The position numbers and the translations under genes were made by a program. The notes under the pieces were generated by a model. It worked only from the letters and a program-made list of their open reading frames with translations, was not told where the DNA came from and searched no databases. From Prevotella sp. 10(H) (GTDB lineage: Bacteria > Bacteroidota > Bacteroidia > Bacteroidales > Dysgonomonadaceae), in NCBI RefSeq assembly GCF_000711235.1, contig NZ_JOMI01000002.1:345792-409791 (forward strand): a stretch of DNA of 64,000 nt. The letters are read 5' to 3'. This document shows positions 36,462 through 44,260 of this stretch, piece by piece (positions within the stretch are counted from its first letter, which is position 1; each line of letters begins with the position of its first letter).

Positions 36462-37271
36462 TTATCTTAATACACCACCCGTTATCATCCTTCCCGAATG
36501 TACAGACTGGCGTCGCGCGGAGAAGAACAATGCAGGATTAGAGTAAGTGCAAAGATCGGCAATCTCTATATTGTCAGCGGGAATACCGGCCTCTGATAAA
36601 GTAAGTTCGTTTGCCCGTTGCAGGTCGATATGCATTTTGCCGGTTTCTGGTTTTCTGTATCCTATATCTTCCATTATAAAGCCCGCTTGTTGGAAAGCGT
36701 CGACAACCTCCTCGCCGACCTCGAAGCGTTCCTGAGATATACACGGCGCTATTCCTGCCAATAGTTTAGTGGGATCGCAGTCGAATTGCTCTTTCATTTT
36801 AGCCACTGTTTTTGCTGCAATTTTGGCTACAGTGCCTTTCCATCCGGCATGGACGGCTGCAAGTATATTCTTTTCGGGGTCGAAAATCAGTACAGGGACA
36901 CAGTCGGCTGTTGTGACGCCTATACAGATATTCTTCCGGTCGGTTATCAGTGCATCGATGCCATTCATCAGTTTTACTTTCTCAAGGTCGGGTTTGCTGA
37001 GAAATGAATCGTCGATAGTCAGTATTTTGTCTTCATGGGTCTGATAAGGAATGTAAATATCTTCTTCAGAAACTCCTATAGCCTGAGCCAGTCTCTCCTT
37101 GTTTTCGGCAACATTGTCGATATCGTCGCCCGAATACATACCGAGATTTAAAGATGTATAATCACCTGTGCTTACACCGCCTTTAATAGTAGTAGAAAAA
37201 TGAAATAAATTTTCCTGCTTGAAGTGATTGAATTGTAAGAGATTAATCGCTTTTATTTCGGTAAATATCAT
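36462..37271 (-). CDS. pgeF: Peptidoglycan editing factor PgeF (YfiH family)
   Basis: A 269-residue laccase-domain protein of the YfiH/PgeF family. Metal-binding residues fit H79 (YQTHEDK), C124 (TADCVPV) and H141 (AAVHAGWKG). PgeF corrects misincorporation of L-Ser for L-Ala in peptidoglycan precursors in E. coli; older annotations call it a polyphenol oxidase. It is 35 nt upstream of aguA on the same strand and may be co-transcribed. Confidence 0.92.
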   Translation of the reverse strand: MIFTEIKAINLLQFNHFKQENLFHFSTTIKGGVSTGDYTSLNLGMYSGDDIDNVAENKERLAQAIGVSEEDIYIPYQTHEDKILTIDDSFLSKPDLEKVKLMNGIDALITDRKNICIGVTTADCVPVLIFDPEKNILAAVHAGWKGTVAKIAAKTVAKMKEQFDCDPTKLLAGIAPCISQERFEVGEEVVDAFQQAGFIMEDIGYRKPETGKMHIDLQRANELTLSEAGIPADNIEIADLCTYSNPALFFSARRQSVHSGRMITGGVLR

Positions 37272-37375
37272 GCTTTTGTTGTTATTTTAATGTTATCTTA
37301 GGTTAAATAAATAAACTTTTCCGATCAGGTTCTGTCTTAAAGATAATGTTGTTTTATTAATCAATTTTACGTATA

Positions 37376-37915
37376 ATGAAGAAAATTTTACTCTTACTAC
37401 TTGTTGCAATCCTTGCTGTTTCATTGAATGCACAGACTAACGATCATGAAAATTATTACAAAGGAATAGAATCTAATCAAGAACTTCGCCTTTCATCGGA
37501 ACAAATTGCAAAAATAAAGAAACTTAAGCGAGAGATAGGGCCACAGTTTGCAGCAATTAATAAAGACCGGAATTTGTCGGGTTATGAGAAAGGAGAGAGA
37601 AAACGTGCTCTGGCTCAGAAGCACCGTGCCGAAATACGCTCGATACTTTCGGAAAACCAGATAACAATTCTGGATAAGAAATATGGTGTTAATTCGGACG
37701 GGAGCCTAAAAGATGTCATCTCAGATAAGTATGATTCACGGCTTGATGCCTTGGAAAGAAAGTATGAGGCGGATATAGATGCTTTGGAAGGCAACAATTC
37801 ATTATCCAAATCTGAAATTAAAGCAAGAAAAAAAGCTTTGAAGGATGCTTATAAAGCCGAAAAGGATAAATTGAAAGCGGAAAAAGAATCTGCTAAACGC
37901 GCTACAATATTATAA
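37376..37915 (+). CDS. Small exported coiled-coil protein, Spy/CpxP-like helices
   Basis: A 179-residue protein with a clear signal peptide (MKKILLLLLVAILAVSLNA, cleavage near residue 19-20). The mature part is almost entirely charged alpha-helix with LSSEQIAKIKKLKREIG and LSENQITILDKKYG, resembling the LTxxQ repeats of Spy/CpxP-type periplasmic chaperones, followed by a Lys/Glu-rich tail (residues ~125-179). Family assignment is tentative. The gene stands alone and ends at a bidirectional terminator shared with obg. Confidence 0.6.
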   Translation: MKKILLLLLVAILAVSLNAQTNDHENYYKGIESNQELRLSSEQIAKIKKLKREIGPQFAAINKDRNLSGYEKGERKRALAQKHRAEIRSILSENQITILDKKYGVNSDGSLKDVISDKYDSRLDALERKYEADIDALEGNNSLSKSEIKARKKALKDAYKAEKDKLKAEKESAKRATIL

Positions 37916-37935
37916 TTATTTCAATATAAAAATAA

Positions 37936-37966
37936 AAACCCATTGAATAACAGATCCAATGGGTTT
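37936..37966. terminator. Bidirectional terminator
   Basis: Perfect 10-bp stem AAACCCATTG / CAATGGGTTT with an 11-nt loop between convergent genes, with T-rich sequence on the plus side and A-rich before it. Confidence 0.85.
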
Positions 37967-37982
37967 CTTATTTTATAGTCTA

Positions 37983-39155
37983 TTATTTTTCATCTTCTGT
38001 ATCTTCTCCATAGTAAAAATCAGGGTCGAAGTCATCGTCTTCTTCATCCCAATCTTCTTCGATATCATCGTCCTCAGGAATTACAACCTCATCCTCTTCG
38101 TCGAATTCTACAGACTTAATATCCAAATTACGGTGCGTGATATTGAATGACTTCTGATATTCGCCGTCGGCATTCAGTTCGCGCCATAACAGGTCTTTCA
38201 GTGCCGTAATATTATATCCTGTAATGGACGAAATAAAGATATGTGGTATTTCCGGCAAATCGGCTTCCAAAGCTTCCATCAGTTCCTCGTCCAGCATATC
38301 CGATTTGGAAATGGCAAGCACACGCCGTTTATCGAGTAACTCGGGATTATATTGTGCTAGTTCGTTCAGCAATACCCGATATTCGTGATGTATATCGTCT
38401 GCATCGGCAGCAATAAGGAATAATAATAAAGAGTTTCGTTCGATATGCCGCAGGAAGCGTAATCCAAGACCTTTACCTTCGCTCGCCCCTTCGATAATTC
38501 CCGGAATATCCGCCATTACGAATGATTTATAGTCGCGGTAGCTGACAATCCCGATTTTCGGTTCAAGTGTAGTAAACGGATAATTGGCAATTTTCGGCTT
38601 GGCAGCAGATACTACCGACAGCAAAGTCGATTTTCCTGCATTCGGGAATCCTACCAGACCTACATCGGCCAATACTTTCAACTCGAGTATAACTCTGCGT
38701 TCTTCGTATGGTTCGCCCGGCTGCGCATAGCGCGGAGCCTGATTAGTAGGAGTCTTAAAGTGGTTGTTTCCACGTCCGCCTTTACCGCCTTTCAGCAGGA
38801 TAACTTCCTGTCCGTCTTCGGTTACGTCGCAGAGATATTCGCCAGTTTCGGCATCATAGGCAACTGTTCCCATAGGAACTTCTATGATTTTTGTCTCCCC
38901 TTTTTTACCGGAGCTCAGCCTACCTGTACCGCCTTCCCCATGTCCGGCAAGTATATGGCGCTGGTATCTGAGGTGAAGCAATGTCCACAGGTTGCGGTTT
39001 GCCCGCAGGATAACATGCCCGCCGTCACCTCCGTCACCTCCGTCAGGGCCTCCTTTAGGGATGTACTTTTCGCGGCGGAAGTGTGTTGAACCCCTGCCTC
39101 CCTTTCCGGAGCGGCAATATATTTTGACGTAATCGATAAAATTTGAATCTGCCAT
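37983..39155 (-). CDS. obg: Obg family GTPase
   Basis: A 390-residue ribosome-associated GTPase. The Gly-rich OBG fold (residues 1-160) includes [12 protein letters not shown] at 35-46; the P-loop GFPNAGKST is at 169-177, and [13 protein letters not shown] is the G3 region. The C-terminus is a long acidic tail rich in Asp and Glu (about residues 350-390) instead of a third structured OCT domain. Obg acts in late 50S assembly and stringent-type control. It lies downstream of adk and hpt on the same strand, with a palindromic repeat region in between. Confidence 0.95.
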   Translation of the reverse strand: MADSNFIDYVKIYCRSGKGGRGSTHFRREKYIPKGGPDGGDGGDGGHVILRANRNLWTLLHLRYQRHILAGHGEGGTGRLSSGKKGETKIIEVPMGTVAYDAETGEYLCDVTEDGQEVILLKGGKGGRGNNHFKTPTNQAPRYAQPGEPYEERRVILELKVLADVGLVGFPNAGKSTLLSVVSAAKPKIANYPFTTLEPKIGIVSYRDYKSFVMADIPGIIEGASEGKGLGLRFLRHIERNSLLLFLIAADADDIHHEYRVLLNELAQYNPELLDKRRVLAISKSDMLDEELMEALEADLPEIPHIFISSITGYNITALKDLLWRELNADGEYQKSFNITHRNLDIKSVEFDEEDEVVIPEDDDIEEDWDEEDDDFDPDFYYGEDTEDEK

Positions 39156-39160
39156 AATTT

Positions 39161-39262
39161 AGTTACGAGTTACAAGCCCTAGGGGCAGTTACAAGTTACG
39201 AGTTACAGTTTACAAGTTCATGGATAAAGCATCTTGTAACTCGTAACTTGTAACTCGTAACT
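39161..39262. repeat. Palindromic TAACTCG/TAACTTG repeat region
   Basis: A ~100-nt stretch between adk and obg made of GAGTTAC and CAAGTTAC words. AGTTACGAGTTACAAG (39161-39176) is the exact reverse complement of CTTGTAACTCGTAACT (39247-39262), and inner segments pair as well, so a long stem-loop can form in the adk-obg transcript. Part of it (around the CCCTAGGGGC centre) recurs in repeat copy B near 33363-33402. Confidence 0.8.
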
Positions 39263-39274
39263 ACTTAAATACAA

Positions 39275-39847
39275 TTATTTTACTTTGTCAACGGCTTCGG
39301 TTATACGATCGAAGATTTCTTCGACAGTACCTACGCCTTTTATAGAGGCAAGTTTCCCACTTGTCTGATAATGTTCTTTGAGCGGAGAAGTCTGGTTTTT
39401 GTATACATCCAGGCGCGACTTAATTGTTTCCAGATTATCGTCGGAGCGTCCCGATTGCTGTCCTCGTTTGATAAGGCGGTCTATCAGTTCCGGCTCTTCT
39501 ACTTCGAGGCTGACAACGATAGTCACTTCCTGACCTCTTTCTTTCAACATCTGTTCCAGTGCTTCGCTTTGAGGAATAGTGCGGGGAAAGCCGTCAAAGA
39601 TTACTCCGGCAGCTTCTTTTTTGCTGTCGAGTACGTTTGCCAGCATGCCTATTACTACATCGTCGGGTACAAGTTGTCCTTTCGATATGTAATTTTCGGC
39701 AAGTTTACCGAGTTCTGTGCCGTTTTTCATTTCAGCACGTAATACATCGCCTGTAGAAATGTGTGCAAGATTGTATCTCTTAATCAGGTTCTCACTCTGA
39801 GTACCTTTGCCTGAGCCCGGAGCTCCAAAAATTATAATATTCAACAT
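39275..39847 (-). CDS. adk: Adenylate kinase
   Basis: A 190-residue adenylate kinase (ATP + AMP to 2 ADP) with the P-loop GAPGSGKGT at residues 8-16, AMP-binding HISTGDVLR and FDGFPRTIPQ. The LID is the short form (IKRGQQSGRSDDN) without zinc cysteines. The length matches the short bacterial adenylate kinases of Bacteroidales. It is flanked by repeat-like intergenic sequence on both sides and lies between hpt and obg on the same strand. Confidence 0.95.
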   Translation of the reverse strand: MLNIIIFGAPGSGKGTQSENLIKRYNLAHISTGDVLRAEMKNGTELGKLAENYISKGQLVPDDVVIGMLANVLDSKKEAAGVIFDGFPRTIPQSEALEQMLKERGQEVTIVVSLEVEEPELIDRLIKRGQQSGRSDDNLETIKSRLDVYKNQTSPLKEHYQTSGKLASIKGVGTVEEIFDRITEAVDKVK

Positions 39848-39930
39848 GTTTATAAAGTTATAAGTGAGGAGTTAAGAGTTATAAGTTGCGAATTTGTCAA
39901 CTTGTTTACTCGTCTACTCGTATCTACTTT

Positions 39931-40467
39931 TTAATTCTTAATCTTATAAATATCCGGCAGATTACGGCCATATCCGTCGTAATCGAGTCCGTATCCTACA
40001 ATAAAGTCGCTAGGTATTTCCAGTGCCACATAATCCAGTTTCAACTCATGCTGCAAAGCATCCGGCTTGAGTAACAATGTTGTTATCAGAATTTCCTTTG
40101 GCTCGTCGCAAATCAACTGTTCCAGCATAAGGGTCATTGTGTATCCGGTGTCTACAATATCTTCGACAATAACTATCGTACGTCCTTTGATATCTTCTTC
40201 CAATCCGTATATCTCTTTGATCTTTCCGGTCGAAGTGGTGCCTTTATAAGAAGACATCTTCACGAATGATACTTCGGAAGGAACAGATACGCGTTTCATC
40301 AATTCAGAAGCATACATAAAAGAACCGTTCAGGACACAGATAAACAAAGGGTCTTTATCTTTCAGATCATTGCTCAGTCGGGCGGCAACATCGTCGATCG
40401 CTTTTTCTATTGTTTCCTGTGTAAGGAAAAGTTCAAACTCCTTATCCTTAATTTTCACCGTTTTCAT
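39931..40467 (-). CDS. hpt: Hypoxanthine phosphoribosyltransferase
   Basis: A 178-residue purine salvage enzyme that converts hypoxanthine or guanine plus PRPP to IMP or GMP. The PRPP-binding loop VIVEDIVDTGYTM and the flexible-loop segment SSYKGTTSTGKI are present, as is the C-terminal PSDFIVGYGLDYDG. I chose the ATG at 40467; an upstream in-frame GTG (40479) would add only four residues. A minus-strand -7 element lies 32 nt upstream. Confidence 0.93.
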   Translation of the reverse strand: MKTVKIKDKEFELFLTQETIEKAIDDVAARLSNDLKDKDPLFICVLNGSFMYASELMKRVSVPSEVSFVKMSSYKGTTSTGKIKEIYGLEEDIKGRTIVIVEDIVDTGYTMTLMLEQLICDEPKEILITTLLLKPDALQHELKLDYVALEIPSDFIVGYGLDYDGYGRNLPDIYKIKN

Positions 40468-40499
40468 GTATGGCCTCACTCTAAATTGTTAGTAAACTG

Positions 40500-40507
40500 C
40501 AAAAGTA
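40500..40507 (-). promoter_or_regulatory. Putative -7 element for hpt
   Basis: On the minus strand this reads TACTTTTG, an exact TAnnTTTG match, 32 nt before the hpt ATG. Confidence 0.5.
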
Positions 40508-40595
40508 GTATAAATCGCTTAATTGAGCGTTATTTAATGTTATCTTTTTACATAACTGATTCTTAGATTTATTTACGGTAAGTAATATGGAATGG

Positions 40596-40625
40596 TTGCA
40601 TATTCTGTGAAAATATTTATCTTTA
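40596..40625 (+). promoter_or_regulatory. Putative promoter for TlpA-like gene
   Basis: TTG at 40596-40598 and TATCTTTA at 40618-40625 are 19 nt apart, close to the Bacteroidota -33/-7 arrangement (one mismatch in the -7). The ATG is at 40678. Confidence 0.45.
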
Positions 40626-40677
40626 TGCCTAGCCTTGAATATAAATTCTCAAATAACTCAATTAATCTTATCTTACT

Positions 40678-42117
40678 ATGAATGTATTAAAAGTGATTTG
40701 TTTTTTTTCGCTTCTTGTACTGGCAGGATGTGATAAATCTCCGGATGCAGCAATAATCTCAGGGAAAATAGAAGGAAAGAGTATAGATTCTATAGAATAT
40801 TCACTGCCGGTAAACGGGGTTTCTTTTACGGGATTCACAGGAAAAACTGCTGTAGACAGCCTGGGTAATTTTACCATATCTCTGATTATGGAAAAGCCTG
40901 CTATTATTTCTTTAATGGGATTCGGGTCGGGTAAAAAAATAATAATCGAACCTGCGCAGAAATATGACCTTCATATTAAAGCAGACGATAACAATTCATC
41001 CCTGAGCATAACAGGGCTTAATGAAGAAGGCAATAAACTTTTTTCGGAACTGCCTAATCCGCCGTTTCTTGAAATGGAGCTGAGGAAATATGGCAGAAAT
41101 GCCTCCTTAGATTCCATGAAAACGGATATGGCTGCAAAGAAAGCGGAAGCTATCGGTTTTTTTAAAAAATTACTGGATGAAAAGAAAGTATCTGCAAAGT
41201 TTTATGATATGGTGGGAGCCGAACTGGACTGTTATTACGCAGCTTTGGAAACTTTAGCTCATTATTCGAAAATGGATTTCTCAGGAAATCTGAAAGAACA
41301 ATCCGCAGCTCTCGATAGTATTTACTCGCAATATCCTCCCGACAGCGAACGGTTAATGGCTTCATCCTACTGGTATCAATATGCGGACAGGTATATAACC
41401 GTATACAAAGAAATAGCCGCAGGGGAATATAATCAGGAAAAACTTAGGGAGATATATGAGGCAGGTAAGATATATACATATTTTGTTGAAAATTCGAAGA
41501 AGAACTTTACCGGTTTGCGATTGGAATATTTCATAGCTGCTTACCTTTATTTCCAGAGTATACAGAAAAATTATGAAGCGGAGTTAATAACTCTGTACAA
41601 TCAATTCAAAACCGATTATCCCGACAGTAAGTATATTGTTTTTTTAGAGCCTTTGATAAATGAGATCGCAGATTATCAGAAAAAAATATCTGCCGATTTT
41701 TCTGAAAATATGAAATTTGTCCCCGATTATCAGAATATCAATACTTTAAAAGAACTTATATCCCTGTTTAAAGGAAAGAAACTTTATATAGACATTTGGG
41801 CGACATGGTGTGGCCCGTGCAAAACTGAATTTAAATATAACAAGGAATTGAAGGAAATATTAAAGGAGAAAGGGATGGAGTCTATATACATTTCCATTGA
41901 TGAGGACAGGAATGATAAGCAATGGAAAGATATGATTAAATTCTATTCTCTCGAAGGTAATCATGTGCGGGTGAATAAGGCATTGGATGCAGATTTGCGA
42001 AAAGTATTCGATCGGGATGGTATGATCGCTATACCGTGGTATATTATGGTGGACGAAAACGGTACAATCATAGAAAAGCATGCAAAAGCTCCATCCCAAC
42101 TGATAAAGGATAAATAA
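40678..42117 (+). CDS. TlpA-like thioredoxin-fold lipoprotein
   Basis: A 479-residue lipoprotein (LVLAGC, Cys18 lipidated). An N-terminal beta-domain of the DUF4369 type (ISGKIEGKSIDSIEYS) and a long helical middle region precede a C-terminal thioredoxin fold with the active site WCGPC in IWATWCGPCKTEF (about residues 374-386) and the cis-proline loop IPWYIMVDENG. Such proteins reduce or exchange disulfides in the periplasm. It is divergent from hpt, alone, and ends at a strong bidirectional terminator. Confidence 0.87.
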   Translation: MNVLKVICFFSLLVLAGCDKSPDAAIISGKIEGKSIDSIEYSLPVNGVSFTGFTGKTAVDSLGNFTISLIMEKPAIISLMGFGSGKKIIIEPAQKYDLHIKADDNNSSLSITGLNEEGNKLFSELPNPPFLEMELRKYGRNASLDSMKTDMAAKKAEAIGFFKKLLDEKKVSAKFYDMVGAELDCYYAALETLAHYSKMDFSGNLKEQSAALDSIYSQYPPDSERLMASSYWYQYADRYITVYKEIAAGEYNQEKLREIYEAGKIYTYFVENSKKNFTGLRLEYFIAAYLYFQSIQKNYEAELITLYNQFKTDYPDSKYIVFLEPLINEIADYQKKISADFSENMKFVPDYQNINTLKELISLFKGKKLYIDIWATWCGPCKTEFKYNKELKEILKEKGMESIYISIDEDRNDKQWKDMIKFYSLEGNHVRVNKALDADLRKVFDRDGMIAIPWYIMVDENGTIIEKHAKAPSQLIKDK

Positions 42118-42139
42118 TCAGATAAATGATTAAAAGACA

Positions 42140-42164
42140 AAAGGCTACGGATTCCGTAGCCTTT
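42140..42164. terminator. Bidirectional terminator
   Basis: Perfect 11-bp stem AAAGGCTACGG / CCGTAGCCTTT with loop ATT, between the convergent TlpA-like and AIM24 genes, with T and A runs on its flanks. Confidence 0.9.
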
Positions 42165-42187
42165 TATATTTTGTAAAAGCGTATTTA

Positions 42188-42880
42188 TCACTGAGGTGCT
42201 CCGTAAACTTCCTCGCAAGGTTGGATAATTACCCAGCCTTCGCCTTCAAACATCATCTGGAAGCTTTCACCACTACCGCGTCCGATAAATGTTTTCAGTG
42301 AGATGTCTGTTTTCATCTGAGGAGTAAGGTTGCCCGACCATGCTACTGTTGCATTAGGATCTGTAAATACAGGCTGTCCCGGTTTAACGATCAAGGTCAT
42401 AGGGTTTCCGTGAGTAGTGATAGCAATGTGACCAGTTCCTGTCAGGCGTGCCTGGAATAGTCCCCCACCCATGATTCCTGCAACGCTCTTCATCATTTTT
42501 ACTTCCGATTTAACACCTTCTTCGTGAGCAAGGATGTCATTACCGTTAACGTTGATAGATTCATTTTCAAGATAAAGGATACGTACTCTTTTTTCGAAAT
42601 CGGCAGCATAAACGCGGCCTGTACCTGTTGTCTTCATCATGGTTGTTCCTTCACCGGACATAGTTTTCTTAAGCAGGTTGCCGATACCTTTGCTCAGCAT
42701 GCCTTCTCTTTCGAATTTTATATTCCCCGTGTATGCTACCATCGCTCCTTTTTTTAGCATCACCATTTGGTTGTTGATGTTAAGTTCAAGCATATAAGGA
42801 CTTTCTAACTGGAAGAAATCATTTTTTGATTCGTCTTGCGCTGTTTCTTCGATAAATGCCTTAATAGAATATTTGTTCAT
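42188..42880 (-). CDS. AIM24 family protein
   Basis: A 230-residue beta-rich protein of the AIM24/TIGR00266 family, with MVMLKKGAMVAYTGNIKFE near residue 40, and GRVYAADFEKRVRILYL and GGGLFQARLTGTGHIAI further on. These proteins form a double-psi or beta-helix-like trefoil; bacterial members have no established function, although the yeast protein affects mitochondrial inner-membrane organisation. No signal peptide. The gene is single. Confidence 0.88.
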   Translation of the reverse strand: MNKYSIKAFIEETAQDESKNDFFQLESPYMLELNINNQMVMLKKGAMVAYTGNIKFEREGMLSKGIGNLLKKTMSGEGTTMMKTTGTGRVYAADFEKRVRILYLENESINVNGNDILAHEEGVKSEVKMMKSVAGIMGGGLFQARLTGTGHIAITTHGNPMTLIVKPGQPVFTDPNATVAWSGNLTPQMKTDISLKTFIGRGSGESFQMMFEGEGWVIIQPCEEVYGAPQ

Positions 42881-43008
42881 AGTGTAAAGTTTTAATAATT
42901 AATTAAATACTAAGTTTTGTTATTTTAAATCTCTTCAAATTCTAAGCAAGAAAGCCTAAAAGTAGTAAAATTTATTAAAAAGTTGCTATAAAACGCAATG
43001 AATGATAT

Positions 43009-44178
43009 CTATATTTTGATATATATGTTTTTCTTATACAGAATATTACCTATTATCCAGCAAATGGCGACAAAAAGCAAGGCGTAGACCAGCGCCCCGA
43101 AATAATCTCCGAAATAGGGTTGCAGCAGAACCGTGTATATATATTCTTTAGCAGATATATATCCTTCCTGATATGGGAACACAGCCTGATAAGATAATGT
43201 ACCCAGTACACCTGCAAATACATATATAAAGAGGGGGTTCACTCCGAACGACTCGAAAAATACACTCCATTTTTTGTGTCCTTTTATATCGATAATCCAG
43301 ACCAGTAAGGCAAGGAATAACGAACCTAGCCCGCATGTTGCCAAAACAAATGTCGGAGTCCATAGCTTTTTGTTGATAGGGCAACCATAACTTAGCAGTA
43401 AGCCGAGGAATGTAAGTATAGTACCGATGATAAACAATTGCGTTATCCTCTTCTCATTGTCCTTTGTATTCATAAGTACAGCTCCACAGCAAAAACCAAT
43501 GAGGACGTGGGCAATCGCCGGCAGGGTGCTTAATACTCCTTCGGGATCAATTGCTACACCACCGTCTACAAGCAAATGTTTCATACCTAATACTGCTCTG
43601 TCGACTACCGATACGATACTCTCATCACTTCTTTCAAAACCGTTACCAAACAGTAGTAAAAGGAAATATCCGATAAGAGTTACTCCTATGATGTATGGAA
43701 TATATTTGTGTTTTACAGTAATGGCAACAATAGAGGCTATGCCATAAGTGAGCGCCAGACGTTGCATTACACCCAATATACGTATACGTTCGAAATTTGT
43801 TATGGCTCTGAAAAACCTTTCGAAGAATCCGAGTCCTTCCGGTTCCAGCACATGGTAAGTACGGAAAGAAAGTCCGATCCACGCAAGCCCTAATCCGATA
43901 ACGAATATAACAAGCGTCCGTTTCAGTATCTTCAACAGAGTAGGGGTGCTGAACTCAAAATTAAATTTCCGCAACGAAATATAAGTAGATATTCCCATAA
44001 TGAACATGAAGAAAGGGAATACAAGATCGGTAGGAGTAAGACCATTCCATTCAGCATGCTGAAGCGGCGCATAAGTATGCTGCCACGAGCCTGAATTGTT
44101 TACCATGATCATTCCTGCAATAGTGATGCCGCGCAATACGTCTAGGGCAAGTAATCTGCCCGAAGGTTTCTGTGTCAT
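43009..44178 (-). CDS. NagX/HGSNAT-like membrane acyltransferase (DUF5009/DUF1624)
   Basis: A 389-residue protein with about ten membrane segments. It opens with RLLALDVLRGITIAGMIMVNN and contains WNGLTPTDLVFPFFMFIMG, the diagnostic stretch of heparan-alpha-glucosaminide N-acetyltransferase-like and NagX proteins, which may acetylate amino sugars across the membrane. A later FGVNPLFIYVFAGVLG segment is also typical. The gene is separated from rnr by 82 nt containing a hairpin. Amino-sugar genes in the window (54-58 kb) are too distant to imply co-regulation. Confidence 0.85.
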   Translation of the reverse strand: MTQKPSGRLLALDVLRGITIAGMIMVNNSGSWQHTYAPLQHAEWNGLTPTDLVFPFFMFIMGISTYISLRKFNFEFSTPTLLKILKRTLVIFVIGLGLAWIGLSFRTYHVLEPEGLGFFERFFRAITNFERIRILGVMQRLALTYGIASIVAITVKHKYIPYIIGVTLIGYFLLLLFGNGFERSDESIVSVVDRAVLGMKHLLVDGGVAIDPEGVLSTLPAIAHVLIGFCCGAVLMNTKDNEKRITQLFIIGTILTFLGLLLSYGCPINKKLWTPTFVLATCGLGSLFLALLVWIIDIKGHKKWSVFFESFGVNPLFIYVFAGVLGTLSYQAVFPYQEGYISAKEYIYTVLLQPYFGDYFGALVYALLFVAICWIIGNILYKKNIYIKI

Positions 44179-44216
44179 TTCTTTAATTTTTTATTTGGTT
44201 AACTATATGAATATAT

Positions 44217-44250
44217 GTATCACACAGGTGCGGCATTTCCTGTGCGATAC
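44217..44250 (-). terminator. Hairpin between rnr and NagX-like gene
   Basis: GTATCACACAGG pairs with CCTGTGCGATAC (one A-C mismatch) around a 10-nt loop. On the minus strand it follows rnr, but the T-run is weak. Confidence 0.5.
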
Positions 44251-44260
44251 CTTATTTTTC

